From Flavobacteriales bacterium (lineage in GTDB: Bacteria > Bacteroidota > Bacteroidia > NS11-12g > UBA955): DNA of 52,832 bases. Where the stretch lies: assembly GCA_002737705.1 (NCBI GenBank), contig NSIM01000012.1:1-52832 (forward strand), given 5' to 3'. The notes beneath the pieces are model-generated. The model made no database searches and was not told where the DNA came from. It worked only from the letters and a program-made list of their open reading frames with translations. The first letter of the stretch is position 1. Every line of letters starts with the position of its first letter. Made by a program: the position numbers and the translations under genes. This document shows positions 1 to 10,400 of this stretch, piece after piece.

Positions 1-2340
1 AATGCAAACATCAGGCTGTCTGATGATGTGCAAATTGGAAAAACCGACTCGCTTGGATATTTTATATCGACAGAGAAATTGTTTCCAGGTGACATCGTAT
101 TTGCCTATCAAAAAGGAGAAAAAATATCAGGCCATCGTTGGGAAGGTGCGCAAGGATTTGATTTGCTTTGGGTAGGCGAAGGCTTGGAATTAATTGGGGA
201 GGTACGCATAGGCATTTCTCAGGGTGACCCTTTTTTGGAAGAACTCAAACCCAAAAAAATACAGTTAAACCCCTCGATTGGTGGCGGAATTGAGTCCTTG
301 GTCAAAACATTTATTGGGGCTTCTACCGGAAATGAACTTTCTTCTCAATACAGTGTGCGGGGTGGCAATTACGACGAAAATTTAATCTACGTAAATGACA
401 TCGAAATTCTTAGACCCCAGCTCATTAGCAGTGGCCAGCAAGAAGGACTTAGCTTTATAAATGCAGATCTTGTTCAATCTATAAAATATAGTGCCGGAGG
501 ATTTGGCGCACAATATGGCGATAAAATGAGTTCGGTTTTGGATGTTTCTTACTTCCAACCCGATTCTTTTCGTGGCGCTTGTTCTCTAGGAACCATGCTA
601 AACAGTGCAATGGTCTCTGGAAAAAAAAATAATTTATCGGGATTTGTTGGTATTCGAAATTTCAACAACTCATTGCTCACCCAATCGCTGAATGTACAAG
701 GAAATTATTCGATGCGTTTTACAGATATTCAATCATTAATCACCTATTCACTCACCCGCAGAATATCTTTAGACTTTTTGGGAAACTTTGCCCACAACAA
801 TTACACCCTCAATCCAACCAATAGAACCACTACTTTTGGGACTGTACAAAATGCCTATCAATTGGATGTGGGAATGGATGGTCAAGAATCCCTAAAATAC
901 CGCTATGTTTTGGGTTCATTTACAGTAAGATTCAAACCATCCGTGGCCAATGAGTTTAAATGGATGATCAACCATACATCGATCGAGGAGCAAGAAGTAT
1001 TTGATGTTGAGGGTGCCTATTATCTCAATCAACTCGACCGAGATTTGGGTTCAAAAACCTACGGAAAGCCATTGAAAACATTGGGCTATGGTTATTATAT
1101 AGACCACGGTCGCAACAAAATGGGATCGGGTATTACCCAAGTGGCGCATTTGGGGAAATTGGGGAAACCCACTGACAAATTCTCTTGGCAATATGGAATA
1201 CGGGTAAACCGCGAAACCATTCATGACAAAATTCTTGAATGGCTATACAATGATAGTGCCGAATACAATATCGCCCCTTTCGGAAAAATGGAAGACAGTA
1301 TTTTGTTCGACAATTACACCTACGCCAACAACACCATTTCATCATGGCGAGGAAAAGCCTATTTGAGTTTCCTTGTCCTTCTCAACAAAAGCGAGCAATT
1401 GTGGCTTTCCTCAGGTATTCGTGCCAACTATTCTTCCCTTAACCAAGAATTCATTGCAATGCCCCGCATGAGTATTGGTTGGGAACCCCATAAAAATTTT
1501 AATGTGCGTCAGCGTATTGATTCATTAAAAAAACCCGACCTGCTTTTTAAGTTTGCATTGGGGGCCTATCACCAGCCTTCTTTTTATCGGGAAATGCGAA
1601 ATTTTGAAGGCCGGGTAAACCAAAATCTATTGTCGCAAAAAAGCTGGCATGCCTTACTCGGATTCGAGCGTTTCTTTTTTTCTGGAAGTAGAAAATTCAA
1701 ATACACTGCCGAAGCGTATTACAAACAGTACGATGCGCTTGTCCCCTATTTATTTGACAATATTCGCATTCGGTATTATGGAAATAATAGTGCCAAAGGA
1801 TATGCCTGGGGTATAGACCAACGCATTTATGGAGAGTTTACAAAAGGCCTGGAAAGCTGGTTTACATTGGGAATTATGCAAAGCAAAGAACAAATTGATT
1901 ATGTAAGCATAAAAACCGGAAGCCTCACAACTTCAACCTATTTAAGGAGACCAACAGATCGCCGGCTTAATTTGGGGGCTGTATTTCAAGACCAGATGCC
2001 CAATAATCCAAGTTTGCGGGTTAATCTTAGTCTCAATATCGGGACAGGCATACCTTATTATCTAGATGGCGATGCTCGTTACACGAATACCCCCAATGTA
2101 ATTCCACCCTATCGCAGGGTAGATATTGGATTTAGCAAATTATTTGACGCCAAAAAAAATACCTGGATCGATAAATTGGGATTGGCCCATGCATGGTTAA
2201 GTTTGGATATTTTCAATATTTTGGCCATCAACAATGTGATTGGTTATAGCTGGGTAAAAGACCTGCAAAATAACAGATACGGTGTGCCAGATTACCTTAC
2301 AGGTCGCCGAATCAATCTTCGGTTGTTTGCCAGCTTTTAA
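1..2340 (+). CDS. TonB-dependent outer membrane receptor (5' end cut by window edge)
   Basis: Outer-membrane beta-barrel receptor that would import a ligand using TonB energy; the ligand is unknown. The reading frame is open to base 1, so the true start lies outside the window and the GTG at 28 is not a likely start. The first ~75 residues resemble the end of a carboxypeptidase-regulatory-like domain. A plug domain follows, with an RGG-type segment (SVRGGNYDENLIYVND, near base 350) and a GGFGAQYGDKMSSVLDV segment (near 500). The rest is rich in alternating aromatic/polar strands typical of the barrel and ends in a terminal Phe (ASF), as expected for an outer-membrane protein. No SusD-like partner is next to it; the next gene is sppA. 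The family is clear; substrate and subclass cannot be told from this sequence. Confidence 0.9.
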   Translation, partial: NANIRLSDDVQIGKTDSLGYFISTEKLFPGDIVFAYQKGEKISGHRWEGAQGFDLLWVGEGLELIGEVRIGISQGDPFLEELKPKKIQLNPSIGGGIESLVKTFIGASTGNELSSQYSVRGGNYDENLIYVNDIEILRPQLISSGQQEGLSFINADLVQSIKYSAGGFGAQYGDKMSSVLDVSYFQPDSFRGACSLGTMLNSAMVSGKKNNLSGFVGIRNFNNSLLTQSLNVQGNYSMRFTDIQSLITYSLTRRISLDFLGNFAHNNYTLNPTNRTTTFGTVQNAYQLDVGMDGQESLKYRYVLGSFTVRFKPSVANEFKWMINHTSIEEQEVFDVEGAYYLNQLDRDLGSKTYGKPLKTLGYGYYIDHGRNKMGSGITQVAHLGKLGKPTDKFSWQYGIRVNRETIHDKILEWLYNDSAEYNIAPFGKMEDSILFDNYTYANNTISSWRGKAYLSFLVLLNKSEQLWLSSGIRANYSSLNQEFIAMPRMSIGWEPHKNFNVRQRIDSLKKPDLLFKFALGAYHQPSFYREMRNFEGRVNQNLLSQKSWHALLGFERFFFSGSRKFKYTAEAYYKQYDALVPYLFDNIRIRYYGNNSAKGYAWGIDQRIYGEFTKGLESWFTLGIMQSKEQIDYVSIKTGSLTTSTYLRRPTDRRLNLGAVFQDQMPNNPSLRVNLSLNIGTGIPYYLDGDARYTNTPNVIPPYRRVDIGFSKLFDAKKNTWIDKLGLAHAWLSLDIFNILAINNVIGYSWVKDLQNNRYGVPDYLTGRRINLRLFASF

Positions 2341-2354
2341 GAACTTCATGTACT

Positions 2355-2394
2355 TTTTACAGTTCAAAAACGATCTTAAAAAAGTCCTGTAAAA
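2355..2394. repeat. Inverted repeat behind the TonB receptor gene
   Basis: Perfect 8-bp arms TTTTACAG (2355-2362) and CTGTAAAA (2387-2394) with a 24-base AT-rich spacer, 15 bases after the receptor stop codon. The stem is weak and has no T-run directly after it, so it is a poor intrinsic terminator. It may be an mRNA 3' hairpin or chance. Confidence 0.3.
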
Positions 2395-2499
2395 CGGTAG
2401 AAAGTTTATGTTTCAACAAAATTTCATCTTTGTTTTCGGAAAATTTGACGAATGGTTTCTATCGCTTAAAATGTTTCCACTAAATTCGTATATTAATCC

Positions 2500-4269
2500 A
2501 TGAAAACATTTGTTAAATACTTCCTTACTCTCTTGGGTGGCTTTGCCCTTGGAATCATCTCCATCGCTTTGGTTTTGGGCTTTTTCATCTCTAGCATTAG
2601 CGGTTCACTCGACAAAGATTCTTCACAAGAGCTAAAAGAATCCACCATGCTCAAACTTGTTTTAAGTGGTGATGTTGCCGAACGAGTTGCTTCGAGCCCC
2701 ATCGACGAAATTTTTTCAGCAACGACCAACGCTGAAATTTCTATTGGGCTAAATGACATAACAAATGGTTTCAAATTGGCAGGTCGAGACCCAAAAATAA
2801 AAGGGGTTTACTTGGATTGCGGGAATTATTTGGGCGGTATGGCAGTTGCTGAGGAAATTCGAAATGCGATTATAGATTTTCAAAAAACCGGAAAAATGGT
2901 GATTGCATACAGTGGAATTTATTCTGAACTTGGCTATTACATCGCCTCCGCATGCAATAAGGTTATTTTAAATCCGCGTGGCATGTTGGAGTTTGATGGG
3001 ATATCTGCAAAATTTGTGATGTACAAAGGATTGTTTGATAAGTTGGGCATCGACTTTCAGGTTTTCCGTGCAGGAAAATTTAAAAGTGCAGTAGAACCCT
3101 TCATCCAAAACACCCTGTCTGAAGAAAACCGATTGCAGGTTAACCAATATATTTCCTCTCTCTATACATATCAAATTGGAAATATTGCCAAAAGTAGAAA
3201 TCTGAATCCCGACAGTGTTTGGTGGATTGCCATGAATGCCACTGCGCAAATGCCAAAAGACGGATTGCGATTGAAATTAATTGACAACTTAGAATACGAA
3301 AGCGAAGCAAAATCCTTGGCGGTGAAAACCTGTGCCATCAAAAAGGGAAACGAAAATTGGTATCCATTTTCGAAATATGCCAAAGACGCAGATCCCTATG
3401 AATACAGTGAAAATAAAATTGCTGTTATTTATGCTGTAGGAGAAATTTTGCCAGGCAAACAAAATCCCTTTGAACAAATAGGCAGCACCTCTTTTATCGC
3501 AACATTGGATCAAGCAAAAAACGATCCCTCTATCAAAGCCATCGTAATTCGAATCAATTCTCCGGGTGGAAGTGCTTACGCCAGCGATGAAATCGCCCAT
3601 GAAATTATAGCCTGTAAAAAAATAAAACCCGTAATTGTATCTTTTGGAAATGTATCCGCCAGCGGCGGGTATTATATGGGTTGTGTTGCCGATAGTATTT
3701 TTGCACTACCAAATACCATAACAGGTTCAATTGGTGTTTTTGCCTTAATTGCCAATACAGGCGATTTGTTTGGCAAAAAAATGGGAATGAACTATGAGAC
3801 TGTAGAATTGGGGAAATTTTCTGCTGGATGGAGGCCGGATCGAAAATTGGGATCCGAAGAACAGGCGTTTTTGCAGAAAAGCATTGTGATGATTTATGAT
3901 GATTTTATTGAAACAGTGGCCAGTGGACGCAAGATGAGTAAGGATCGGGTTGCTGCGTTGGCTGAAGGACGTGTATATGCTGCCAACGATGCATTGGCTT
4001 TACACCTAATCGATGGATATGGTGGCATCGACAGGGCCATCGTTTCGGCTGCGCGCAAATCAAAAATGACAGATTATCGCGTGGTCGAATTACCCAAATC
4101 ATTAGATTTTATAAGCCAAATTTTAAACCCCGATGCACTTGAGAATACCAAACTTGCTTCTTTGGCTAAAACCAGTGGCATGTCCTTACAAACAATGAAA
4201 GAATTAGACCAGTTGTTTTATTTACAAGGGCCCCAATACCTGCTTCCTTGGTCGGCAAATATGCATTGA
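2500..4269 (+). CDS. sppA: Signal peptide peptidase SppA, long (67 kDa) type
   Basis: Membrane-bound serine protease that degrades cleaved signal peptides. At 589 residues it matches the long bacterial form with two tandem S49 domains. Residues ~7-33 form one hydrophobic anchor. The N-terminal domain carries the catalytic lysine in GKFKSAVEPF (K195) and the C-terminal domain the nucleophile in SASGGYYMG (S388); the pair is split between domains as in E. coli SppA (K209/S409). SPGGSAYAS near residue 355 is the conserved S49 loop. The ATG at 2500 directly precedes the anchor. A box TAAATTCG (2481-2488), one base off the Bacteroidota -7 consensus, lies 11 nt before it. The gene stands alone between the TonB receptor and the efflux operon. 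Confidence 0.95.
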   Translation: MKTFVKYFLTLLGGFALGIISIALVLGFFISSISGSLDKDSSQELKESTMLKLVLSGDVAERVASSPIDEIFSATTNAEISIGLNDITNGFKLAGRDPKIKGVYLDCGNYLGGMAVAEEIRNAIIDFQKTGKMVIAYSGIYSELGYYIASACNKVILNPRGMLEFDGISAKFVMYKGLFDKLGIDFQVFRAGKFKSAVEPFIQNTLSEENRLQVNQYISSLYTYQIGNIAKSRNLNPDSVWWIAMNATAQMPKDGLRLKLIDNLEYESEAKSLAVKTCAIKKGNENWYPFSKYAKDADPYEYSENKIAVIYAVGEILPGKQNPFEQIGSTSFIATLDQAKNDPSIKAIVIRINSPGGSAYASDEIAHEIIACKKIKPVIVSFGNVSASGGYYMGCVADSIFALPNTITGSIGVFALIANTGDLFGKKMGMNYETVELGKFSAGWRPDRKLGSEEQAFLQKSIVMIYDDFIETVASGRKMSKDRVAALAEGRVYAANDALALHLIDGYGGIDRAIVSAARKSKMTDYRVVELPKSLDFISQILNPDALENTKLASLAKTSGMSLQTMKELDQLFYLQGPQYLLPWSANMH

Positions 4270-4336
4270 TTATCGAATTATTATCGATACGGAAACCAAT
4301 AACACAAAAATAGTTTTTTTCGTTTCCAAATTGTAT

Positions 4337-4344
4337 TAAATTTG
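4337..4344 (+). promoter_or_regulatory. Putative -7 box (TAAATTTG) for the efflux operon
   Basis: Exact match to the Bacteroidota -7 consensus TAnnTTTG, 9 nt before the ATG at 4354. It overlaps the upstream in-frame TTG (4342), which argues for the ATG as the start. No clear TTG -33 element is seen. Confidence 0.5.
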
Positions 4345-4353
4345 CAGCGTTTT

Positions 4354-4974
4354 ATGGAGTTGCACAACAAAATACTACTTTTAGCGGATGAATTATTCAA
4401 TCGTTTTGGGATTAAAAGTATTTCCATGGATGATGTTTCTAAAGAACTTGGCATATCAAAAAAAACACTTTATAAATATTTCAAAGACAAAGACAGCATG
4501 GTTCGTTGTATCGTTGAATCTCATGTGTTTGAAAATGAAACATCCATCTCACACATAATCGCAGCAGAAAACAATCCGATTAACCAATTTTACCAAATTG
4601 CCAAGCATGTAATTAACAATCCGCGGAAAATGAATCCAGCGATGATATTCGATCTCAAAAAATACCATTCCGCCAGTTTTGCGCTGTTTGAAAGTCACCA
4701 AAGTACAAATATATTAAATCACCTTAAAGAAAATATCAATAGTGGTCAACGCTTGGGACTATTTCGCAAGCAAATAAACGCTGAGGTAATTGCCCATGTA
4801 TTTGCATTGATCTCGTTTAGTGTGTTTGAAAATTTGGCATTGAACAATCTAGATATCTCTCAAAATGATGTTTTTATGGAAGTTACCCAATACCATCTTA
4901 GAGCCATCGCTACAGATAAAGGAATTAGAGAAATAGACGCAATCAACTGGAAAAATTATACGCCCGAACAATGA
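4354..4974 (+). CDS. TetR/AcrR-family transcriptional regulator of the efflux operon
   Basis: DNA-binding repressor, 206 residues from the ATG at 4354. The N-terminal TetR helix-turn-helix is clear: IKSISMDDVSKELGISKKT followed by LYKYFKDKDSMV. The remainder is helical and should form the ligand-binding and dimer domain. Its last 4 bases overlap the start of the TolC gene (ATGA at 4971-4974), so it is translationally coupled to the pump it probably controls; autoregulation of the whole operon is the simplest inference. An in-frame TTG at 4342 could give four more residues but lies inside the probable -7 box. The inducer is unknown. Confidence 0.9.
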   Translation: MELHNKILLLADELFNRFGIKSISMDDVSKELGISKKTLYKYFKDKDSMVRCIVESHVFENETSISHIIAAENNPINQFYQIAKHVINNPRKMNPAMIFDLKKYHSASFALFESHQSTNILNHLKENINSGQRLGLFRKQINAEVIAHVFALISFSVFENLALNNLDISQNDVFMEVTQYHLRAIATDKGIREIDAINWKNYTPEQ

Positions 4975-6326
4975 AAAGGACATGTTTACTTACATCACTT
5001 TTGTGCACCGTTTTTATTATTTCTGCACAATCACCCATTAGGCTTGGATTAAATGAAGCCTTGTTGTATGCTGATCAACACAATACAAATCACAAAAATG
5101 CCCAATTGGATATTGGTATTGCCAAAGAAACCATCAAACAAACTGCCTCCTATGGTTTGCCACAAATTTCGCTTTCTGCAAACTACCAGCATTTTTTAAA
5201 AATTCCTGGGAATTATGCCCCGAACATATTCGATAAAAGCGCAGGCGCTCCAGAATTTCTGTTTTTGCAATTTCAACAAGAATATCAAAGTTCTTCCTCG
5301 CTAAGCGTTAGTCAACTTTTATTTGATGGCACGTACCTTGTTGGTTTACAAGCAACAAAAGCCTTTTTAGAACTCAACGAATTGCTGAAATTAAAAACGC
5401 AAACAGATATGCATCTCGCTGTTTCTAAATCGTATCTGACAGCACTATCTACCCAAAAAAATTTACGTTTAATCGATGCAAATATTCAATTGCTCGCAAA
5501 GAATAGACAAGACGTCGTAGAATTATACAAAGAAGGATTTGCTGAAAGCCTAGATGTAGACCGTCTAACATTGGCTTTAAACAACTTGAACCTACAACGT
5601 GATCGTCTTGAAAATACAATTGAGATTACAAAAAATGCCCTAAAAATTCAAATGGGCATGCCTGTAGAGTCCTCCATTGAACTTACAGATAGCATAGAGA
5701 GTCTCGAAGAATTATTGCTTGTCGAAGAATCAAACCTAGGCACTTTTAGCCCAAATAACCGCATTGAACACAAACTATTAAATCAAGGCATACTTTTGAA
5801 CAATTTGGATAAAAAAAGATTCAAGGCGAGTTCTTTACCAAGCTTGTTAGCATTTTATCAATTCCAGAAAAATACAAATCGTTCTGATTTCAATTTCTTT
5901 CAAGCAAATTTAGCAAAGAACAACGATTGGGTTCCTTCCTCATTGTATGGTGCAAGTCTTAAACTACCAATTTTTGCAGGAGGCTTAACCCGTTCCAAAA
6001 TCAAAGAAATTGACATAAAACTCAATAAGACAAAAAACGAAATGGACAACTTTGACAGATTTGCAATTTTAGATTACACCAATGCAAAACAATCTTACGG
6101 ATTAGCAATAAAAATTGTGGTGAATCAAAAAGAAAATGTTGCATTAGCCCAAAGAATTTTTGATAAATCAACGATAAAATACAAGGAAGGTGTTGGAAGT
6201 ACACTCGAAGTGATACAAGCCCAAACAGATTTGCAATCAGCATTTAACAATTATATGAACGCCCTTAACGATCTCGTATTGGCGAAAATTGATTACCGCA
6301 ACGCCTGCGGGAAAACTTTAGAATAG
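4971..6326 (+). CDS. TolC-family outer membrane efflux protein
   Basis: Outer-membrane channel of a tripartite RND pump, 451 residues. An N-terminal signal peptide (residues 1-~20, ending near ISAQS) is followed by two repeated OEP halves with long helical stretches: LALNNLNLQRDRLENT in the first, and TIKYKEGVGSTLEVIQAQTD near the C terminus, the latter being the classic OEP motif. It overlaps the TetR gene by 4 nt and ends 6 nt before the adaptor gene, so all four genes form one operon. Length and motifs are normal for the family. The exported substrate cannot be read from the sequence. Confidence 0.93.
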   Translation: MKRTCLLTSLLCTVFIISAQSPIRLGLNEALLYADQHNTNHKNAQLDIGIAKETIKQTASYGLPQISLSANYQHFLKIPGNYAPNIFDKSAGAPEFLFLQFQQEYQSSSSLSVSQLLFDGTYLVGLQATKAFLELNELLKLKTQTDMHLAVSKSYLTALSTQKNLRLIDANIQLLAKNRQDVVELYKEGFAESLDVDRLTLALNNLNLQRDRLENTIEITKNALKIQMGMPVESSIELTDSIESLEELLLVEESNLGTFSPNNRIEHKLLNQGILLNNLDKKRFKASSLPSLLAFYQFQKNTNRSDFNFFQANLAKNNDWVPSSLYGASLKLPIFAGGLTRSKIKEIDIKLNKTKNEMDNFDRFAILDYTNAKQSYGLAIKIVVNQKENVALAQRIFDKSTIKYKEGVGSTLEVIQAQTDLQSAFNNYMNALNDLVLAKIDYRNACGKTLE

Positions 6327-6332
6327 AAAAAA

Positions 6333-7478
6333 ATGAAACCCAATATACTCAAAATAACATTAATCACTGGCCTAATTGTTGCCGCATGCGCATCAAACAA
6401 CGAAAATACAAGCGAAGGTAAAAAAACCAAATTAGATGCGTTGAGAAAAGAAATTTCTTTGTTAGAAGCAGAAGTTATTGCTTTGGAAAAAGAAATAAAT
6501 TCCTCTGCAAATCCAATAGGTATAGGAAAATTAGTTGAATTTGTATCCATAAAAAAGGGGGTCTTTAAAAGCTATATCCTCATTGAAGGCAATGCCGATG
6601 CGAATGAAAGCACAATTGCCACCCCAAAAATACCAGGAACCATTCTTTTCATTTCTGTTAAACCTGGCCAACAAGTAAATTCTGGTCAAGTGTTGGCACA
6701 ATTAGACAATACAACCATGAAACAGACTAAGATTGAACTTCAACAAAAACTCAATTTCTTGGTTACATTATTTGAAAAACAAAAGCGATTATGGGAAAAA
6801 GGTGTGGGAACTGAAATTCAGTATCTAACCGCACTAAACCAGAAAGAAGGTCTAGAAAAAAGTCTCAATACCTTGAATGCACAAATGGACATGTATTCGA
6901 TTAAATCCCCTATTTCGGGAACCTTGGAAAGTTTAGATGTAAAAATTGGACAAGCTGTTGCTCCAGGAATGCCATTGTTTAGAGTTGTAAACCTCAGTAA
7001 AATAAAGATCAAGGCAGATGTATCAGAATCATATTCTCAAAAAATACATACAGGTGACCCTGTAAATGTTTTTTTCCCTGATTTAAACATTGAGGTAACA
7101 ACCCGCATTCAATTTGCTGCCAAGTATATAGATCCTTTAAATCGCACCTTTCGAATTGAAGCCAGTTTGCCAAACCTTGAAAATATCAAACCCAACATGA
7201 TTGGTAAATTAAAGATTAATGATTATGAAAACAAGCAAGCACTAACCGTGAATACAAACTGTATACAAAGTACCGAAGCAGGATCATTTGTTGTGGTGGC
7301 AAATAGTAAGAATGGCCAATATGTCGCCAAACGGCACAATGTAAAATTGGGAAGAAATAGTGATGGTATTACTGAAATATTGGAGGGTTTAAGCGAACAA
7401 GATAAAGTTATAACTACAGGGTATGAAGACCTAATTGATGATCAAATTATTTCTGTGTCTAAATCTAACGTGAATTAA
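6333..7478 (+). CDS. RND efflux periplasmic adaptor (HlyD/AcrA-like), lipoprotein
   Basis: Membrane-fusion protein bridging the inner-membrane pump and the TolC channel, 381 residues. The N terminus is a lipoprotein signal with the lipobox VAAC (Cys20), so it should be lipid-anchored. Residues ~31-60 are a short coiled coil, unusual in coming before the barrel-sandwich domain. Biotinyl/lipoyl-like halves follow (GTILFISVKPGQQVNSGQVL and, after the hairpin, SGTLESLDVKIGQAVAPGMP), then the beta-barrel and membrane-proximal domains. It lies 6 nt after tolC and 10 nt before the pump gene. Confidence 0.92.
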   Translation: MKPNILKITLITGLIVAACASNNENTSEGKKTKLDALRKEISLLEAEVIALEKEINSSANPIGIGKLVEFVSIKKGVFKSYILIEGNADANESTIATPKIPGTILFISVKPGQQVNSGQVLAQLDNTTMKQTKIELQQKLNFLVTLFEKQKRLWEKGVGTEIQYLTALNQKEGLEKSLNTLNAQMDMYSIKSPISGTLESLDVKIGQAVAPGMPLFRVVNLSKIKIKADVSESYSQKIHTGDPVNVFFPDLNIEVTTRIQFAAKYIDPLNRTFRIEASLPNLENIKPNMIGKLKINDYENKQALTVNTNCIQSTEAGSFVVVANSKNGQYVAKRHNVKLGRNSDGITEILEGLSEQDKVITTGYEDLIDDQIISVSKSNVN

Positions 7479-7488
7479 CCCACAAAGG

Positions 7489-10400
7489 ATGAGCAAATTC
7501 AATTTCAAAGAGTTTAAGCCAACAAGCTGGAGTATTAACAATAAAACCAGCATTTATATTTTAGCACTATTTATCAGTTTAGCTGGGATTTATTCATACA
7601 ACACCCTACCGAAAGAACAATTCCCTGATATCGTTATTCCTACGATAATAGTTCAAACGGTATATCCCGGATCTTCACCCAAAGACATCGAAAACCTCAT
7701 AACAAAACCCATAGAGAATAAAATAAAGTCTATCAGTGGTGTTAAAAAACTCAGCAGCAGTTCCATTCAGGATTTTAGTATCATTACCGTTGAATTTGAT
7801 ACTGATGTCAAAGTTGATTTGGCCAAACAAAAAGTGAAAGACCAAGTTGACAAGGCAAAAAGTGAACTCCCTACCGATTTAAAAACCGATCCAGGGGTAC
7901 AAGAAATTAATTTTTCGGACAACCCTGTAATGTTTATCAATATCAGTGGTGATATAGACCTATTATCATTAAAGCGTTATGCTGAAATGGCCAAAGAACA
8001 AATAGAAAGTTTGCCCGCGATCACACGTGTTGACATAGTGGGCGCTTTGGATAGAGAGTTACAAGTAAACTTAGATTTGGCTATTATGGGCAGTGCAGGC
8101 CTTACCATAGAAGATGTCACACGCGCCATTCAGTATGAGAATATGCGTATTTCTGGAGGAAATATCGATGTAGATAAAATGCAACGTTCATTGAGTGTGA
8201 GCGGTGAATTTAAAACAAAAGCAGAATTAGAAAATATCGCTATTCGGACTTCTCCAGGTGCAACCATATACCTCAGAGATGTGGCAGAGATCGTTGATGG
8301 ATTCAAGGAAAAAGAAAGCTATGCGCGTTTGGAAGGAAAAAATGTAATCACCTTAAATGTTGTAAAACGGGCAGGAGAAAACCTCATTCAAACCAGTGAT
8401 AAATGCCATTCAATCGTCGAAGAATTGCAAAAGAATGGATCTTACCCCAAAAAAATGGATATTGTTTTCACCGGCGATCAATCGGTAAAAACCCGGAGTA
8501 CTGTTCACGACCTCATCAATACAATCATCATTGGCTTTATTTTGGTAACACTGATTCTGATGTTCTTTATGGGTGCTAAAAATGCCATATTTGTTGGATT
8601 GTCTGTTCCGCTCAGTTGTTTTATTGCTTTTTTAATCATGCCAAGCATTGGCTTCAGCTTGAATATGATTGTGCTATTCTCTTTTTTATTGGCACTGGGA
8701 ATAGTGGTTGACGATGCCATCGTCGTGATCGAAAATACCCACAGAATATTTCACAAAGAGCGACTACCGATTGCCGTTGCAGCAAAAAAAGCGGCAGGAG
8801 AAGTTTTTTTACCCGTTTTGTCTGGAACCCTTACAACCCTATCCCCTTTTATTCCGTTGGCATTTTGGAAAGGCATTGTGGGCAAGTTCATGTTTTTTTT
8901 GCCCGTAACGCTGATTATAACTTTATTGGCTTCTTTATTGGTAGCTTATATAATCAATCCTGTTTTTGCAGTGGATTTTATGGATGACGAAAATGCTCCA
9001 TTAGACAAAGCGAAGGAATCTAAATCATTCAGGCGAACCAGCATTGTATTGGGTACGCTGTCTTTATTTGGCTATATAGCAGGTGGTTTTGGAATGGGGA
9101 ATCTATTTGTTACTTTTTATGGCGTATACCTCTTACACCACTTCTGGCTAAGACATATAATTGCTCGTTTCCAAACAACATTCTGGCCCAACGTACAAAA
9201 TAAATACAGCGCCTTAATTACTTGGTTATTGGTAGGCAAACGCCCTATCTATACAATTTTAGCTACGCTTGTTTTGTTGATTTTTTCATTTGTTATAACC
9301 GCTATTCGCAAGCCAGGTGTCATTTTCTTTCCGCAAGCAAATCCAAATTTCACCTATGTTTACCTCACACTTCCCAAAGGATTTTCGGCAAAACATACCG
9401 ACAGTATTTTAAAAATTGTCGAAAAACGGGTATTTGTTTCCTTGGGTAAAAACAATCCTTTGGTAGAGAGTGTAATCTCAAATGTTGCTGTTGGGGCTAC
9501 CGATCCCCAAAGTGGTGATAGAACCATTGCCGGAAACAAAGGAAAAATAACAGTGGCATTCGTAAATTTTGAACAACGAAATGGCCAAAGCACCTCAGCA
9601 TTATTGAAAAAAATTCGAGTAGGAATTGGAACAATTGCTGGTGCAGAAATCGTTATTGAACAAGAAAGTAATGGCCCTCCAGTTGGAAAAGCCATCAATA
9701 TAGAAATACGTGGTGACGAATTTGAAGACCTGGTTACAACAGCGAGTCAACTGAAAAAATACCTCGATAACAAGCACATTGCAGGGATTGAAGAATTGAA
9801 ATCGGATTTTGTTAGTTCAAAACCAGAGATATTAATTAAAATAGACCGCGAACGTGCAAACCGTTTTGGTATCAGTACTGCACAAATTGGGATGACGCTC
9901 CGCAATAGCATTTATGGCAATGAAGCGAGTAAATTCAAAGACAAAAATGATGACTACCCAATTGTAGTAAGGCTGAAAAAAACAGATGCCAACAACCTAG
10001 ATGCATTGTTAAATATGAAAATCGTATTTAGGGATATGGCGATGGGTGGTTTAATAAGACAAATACCCCTTTCATCGGTCGCCACTGCAGAATATTCCAA
10101 CACCTATGGTGGAATTAACCGAATCAACCAAAAACGAGTCATCACTCTTGGGAGTAATGTTCTCCCTGATTATGCCCCCAATGCAGTTGTTTCAGAAGTT
10201 CAAGCAGGGATTGATAATTTCACCGGATCAAATAAAGTCCAGATTGTTATGACTGGCGAACAAGAGAAACAAAAGGAAACCGGAAGTTTTCTTGGAATGG
10301 CAATGCTCGCAAGTATTGGCCTAATAATTATCATTTTGGTCACCCAATTTAATTCTATCAGCAAACCAATCATTATTTTAAGTGAAATATTCTTGTCTGT

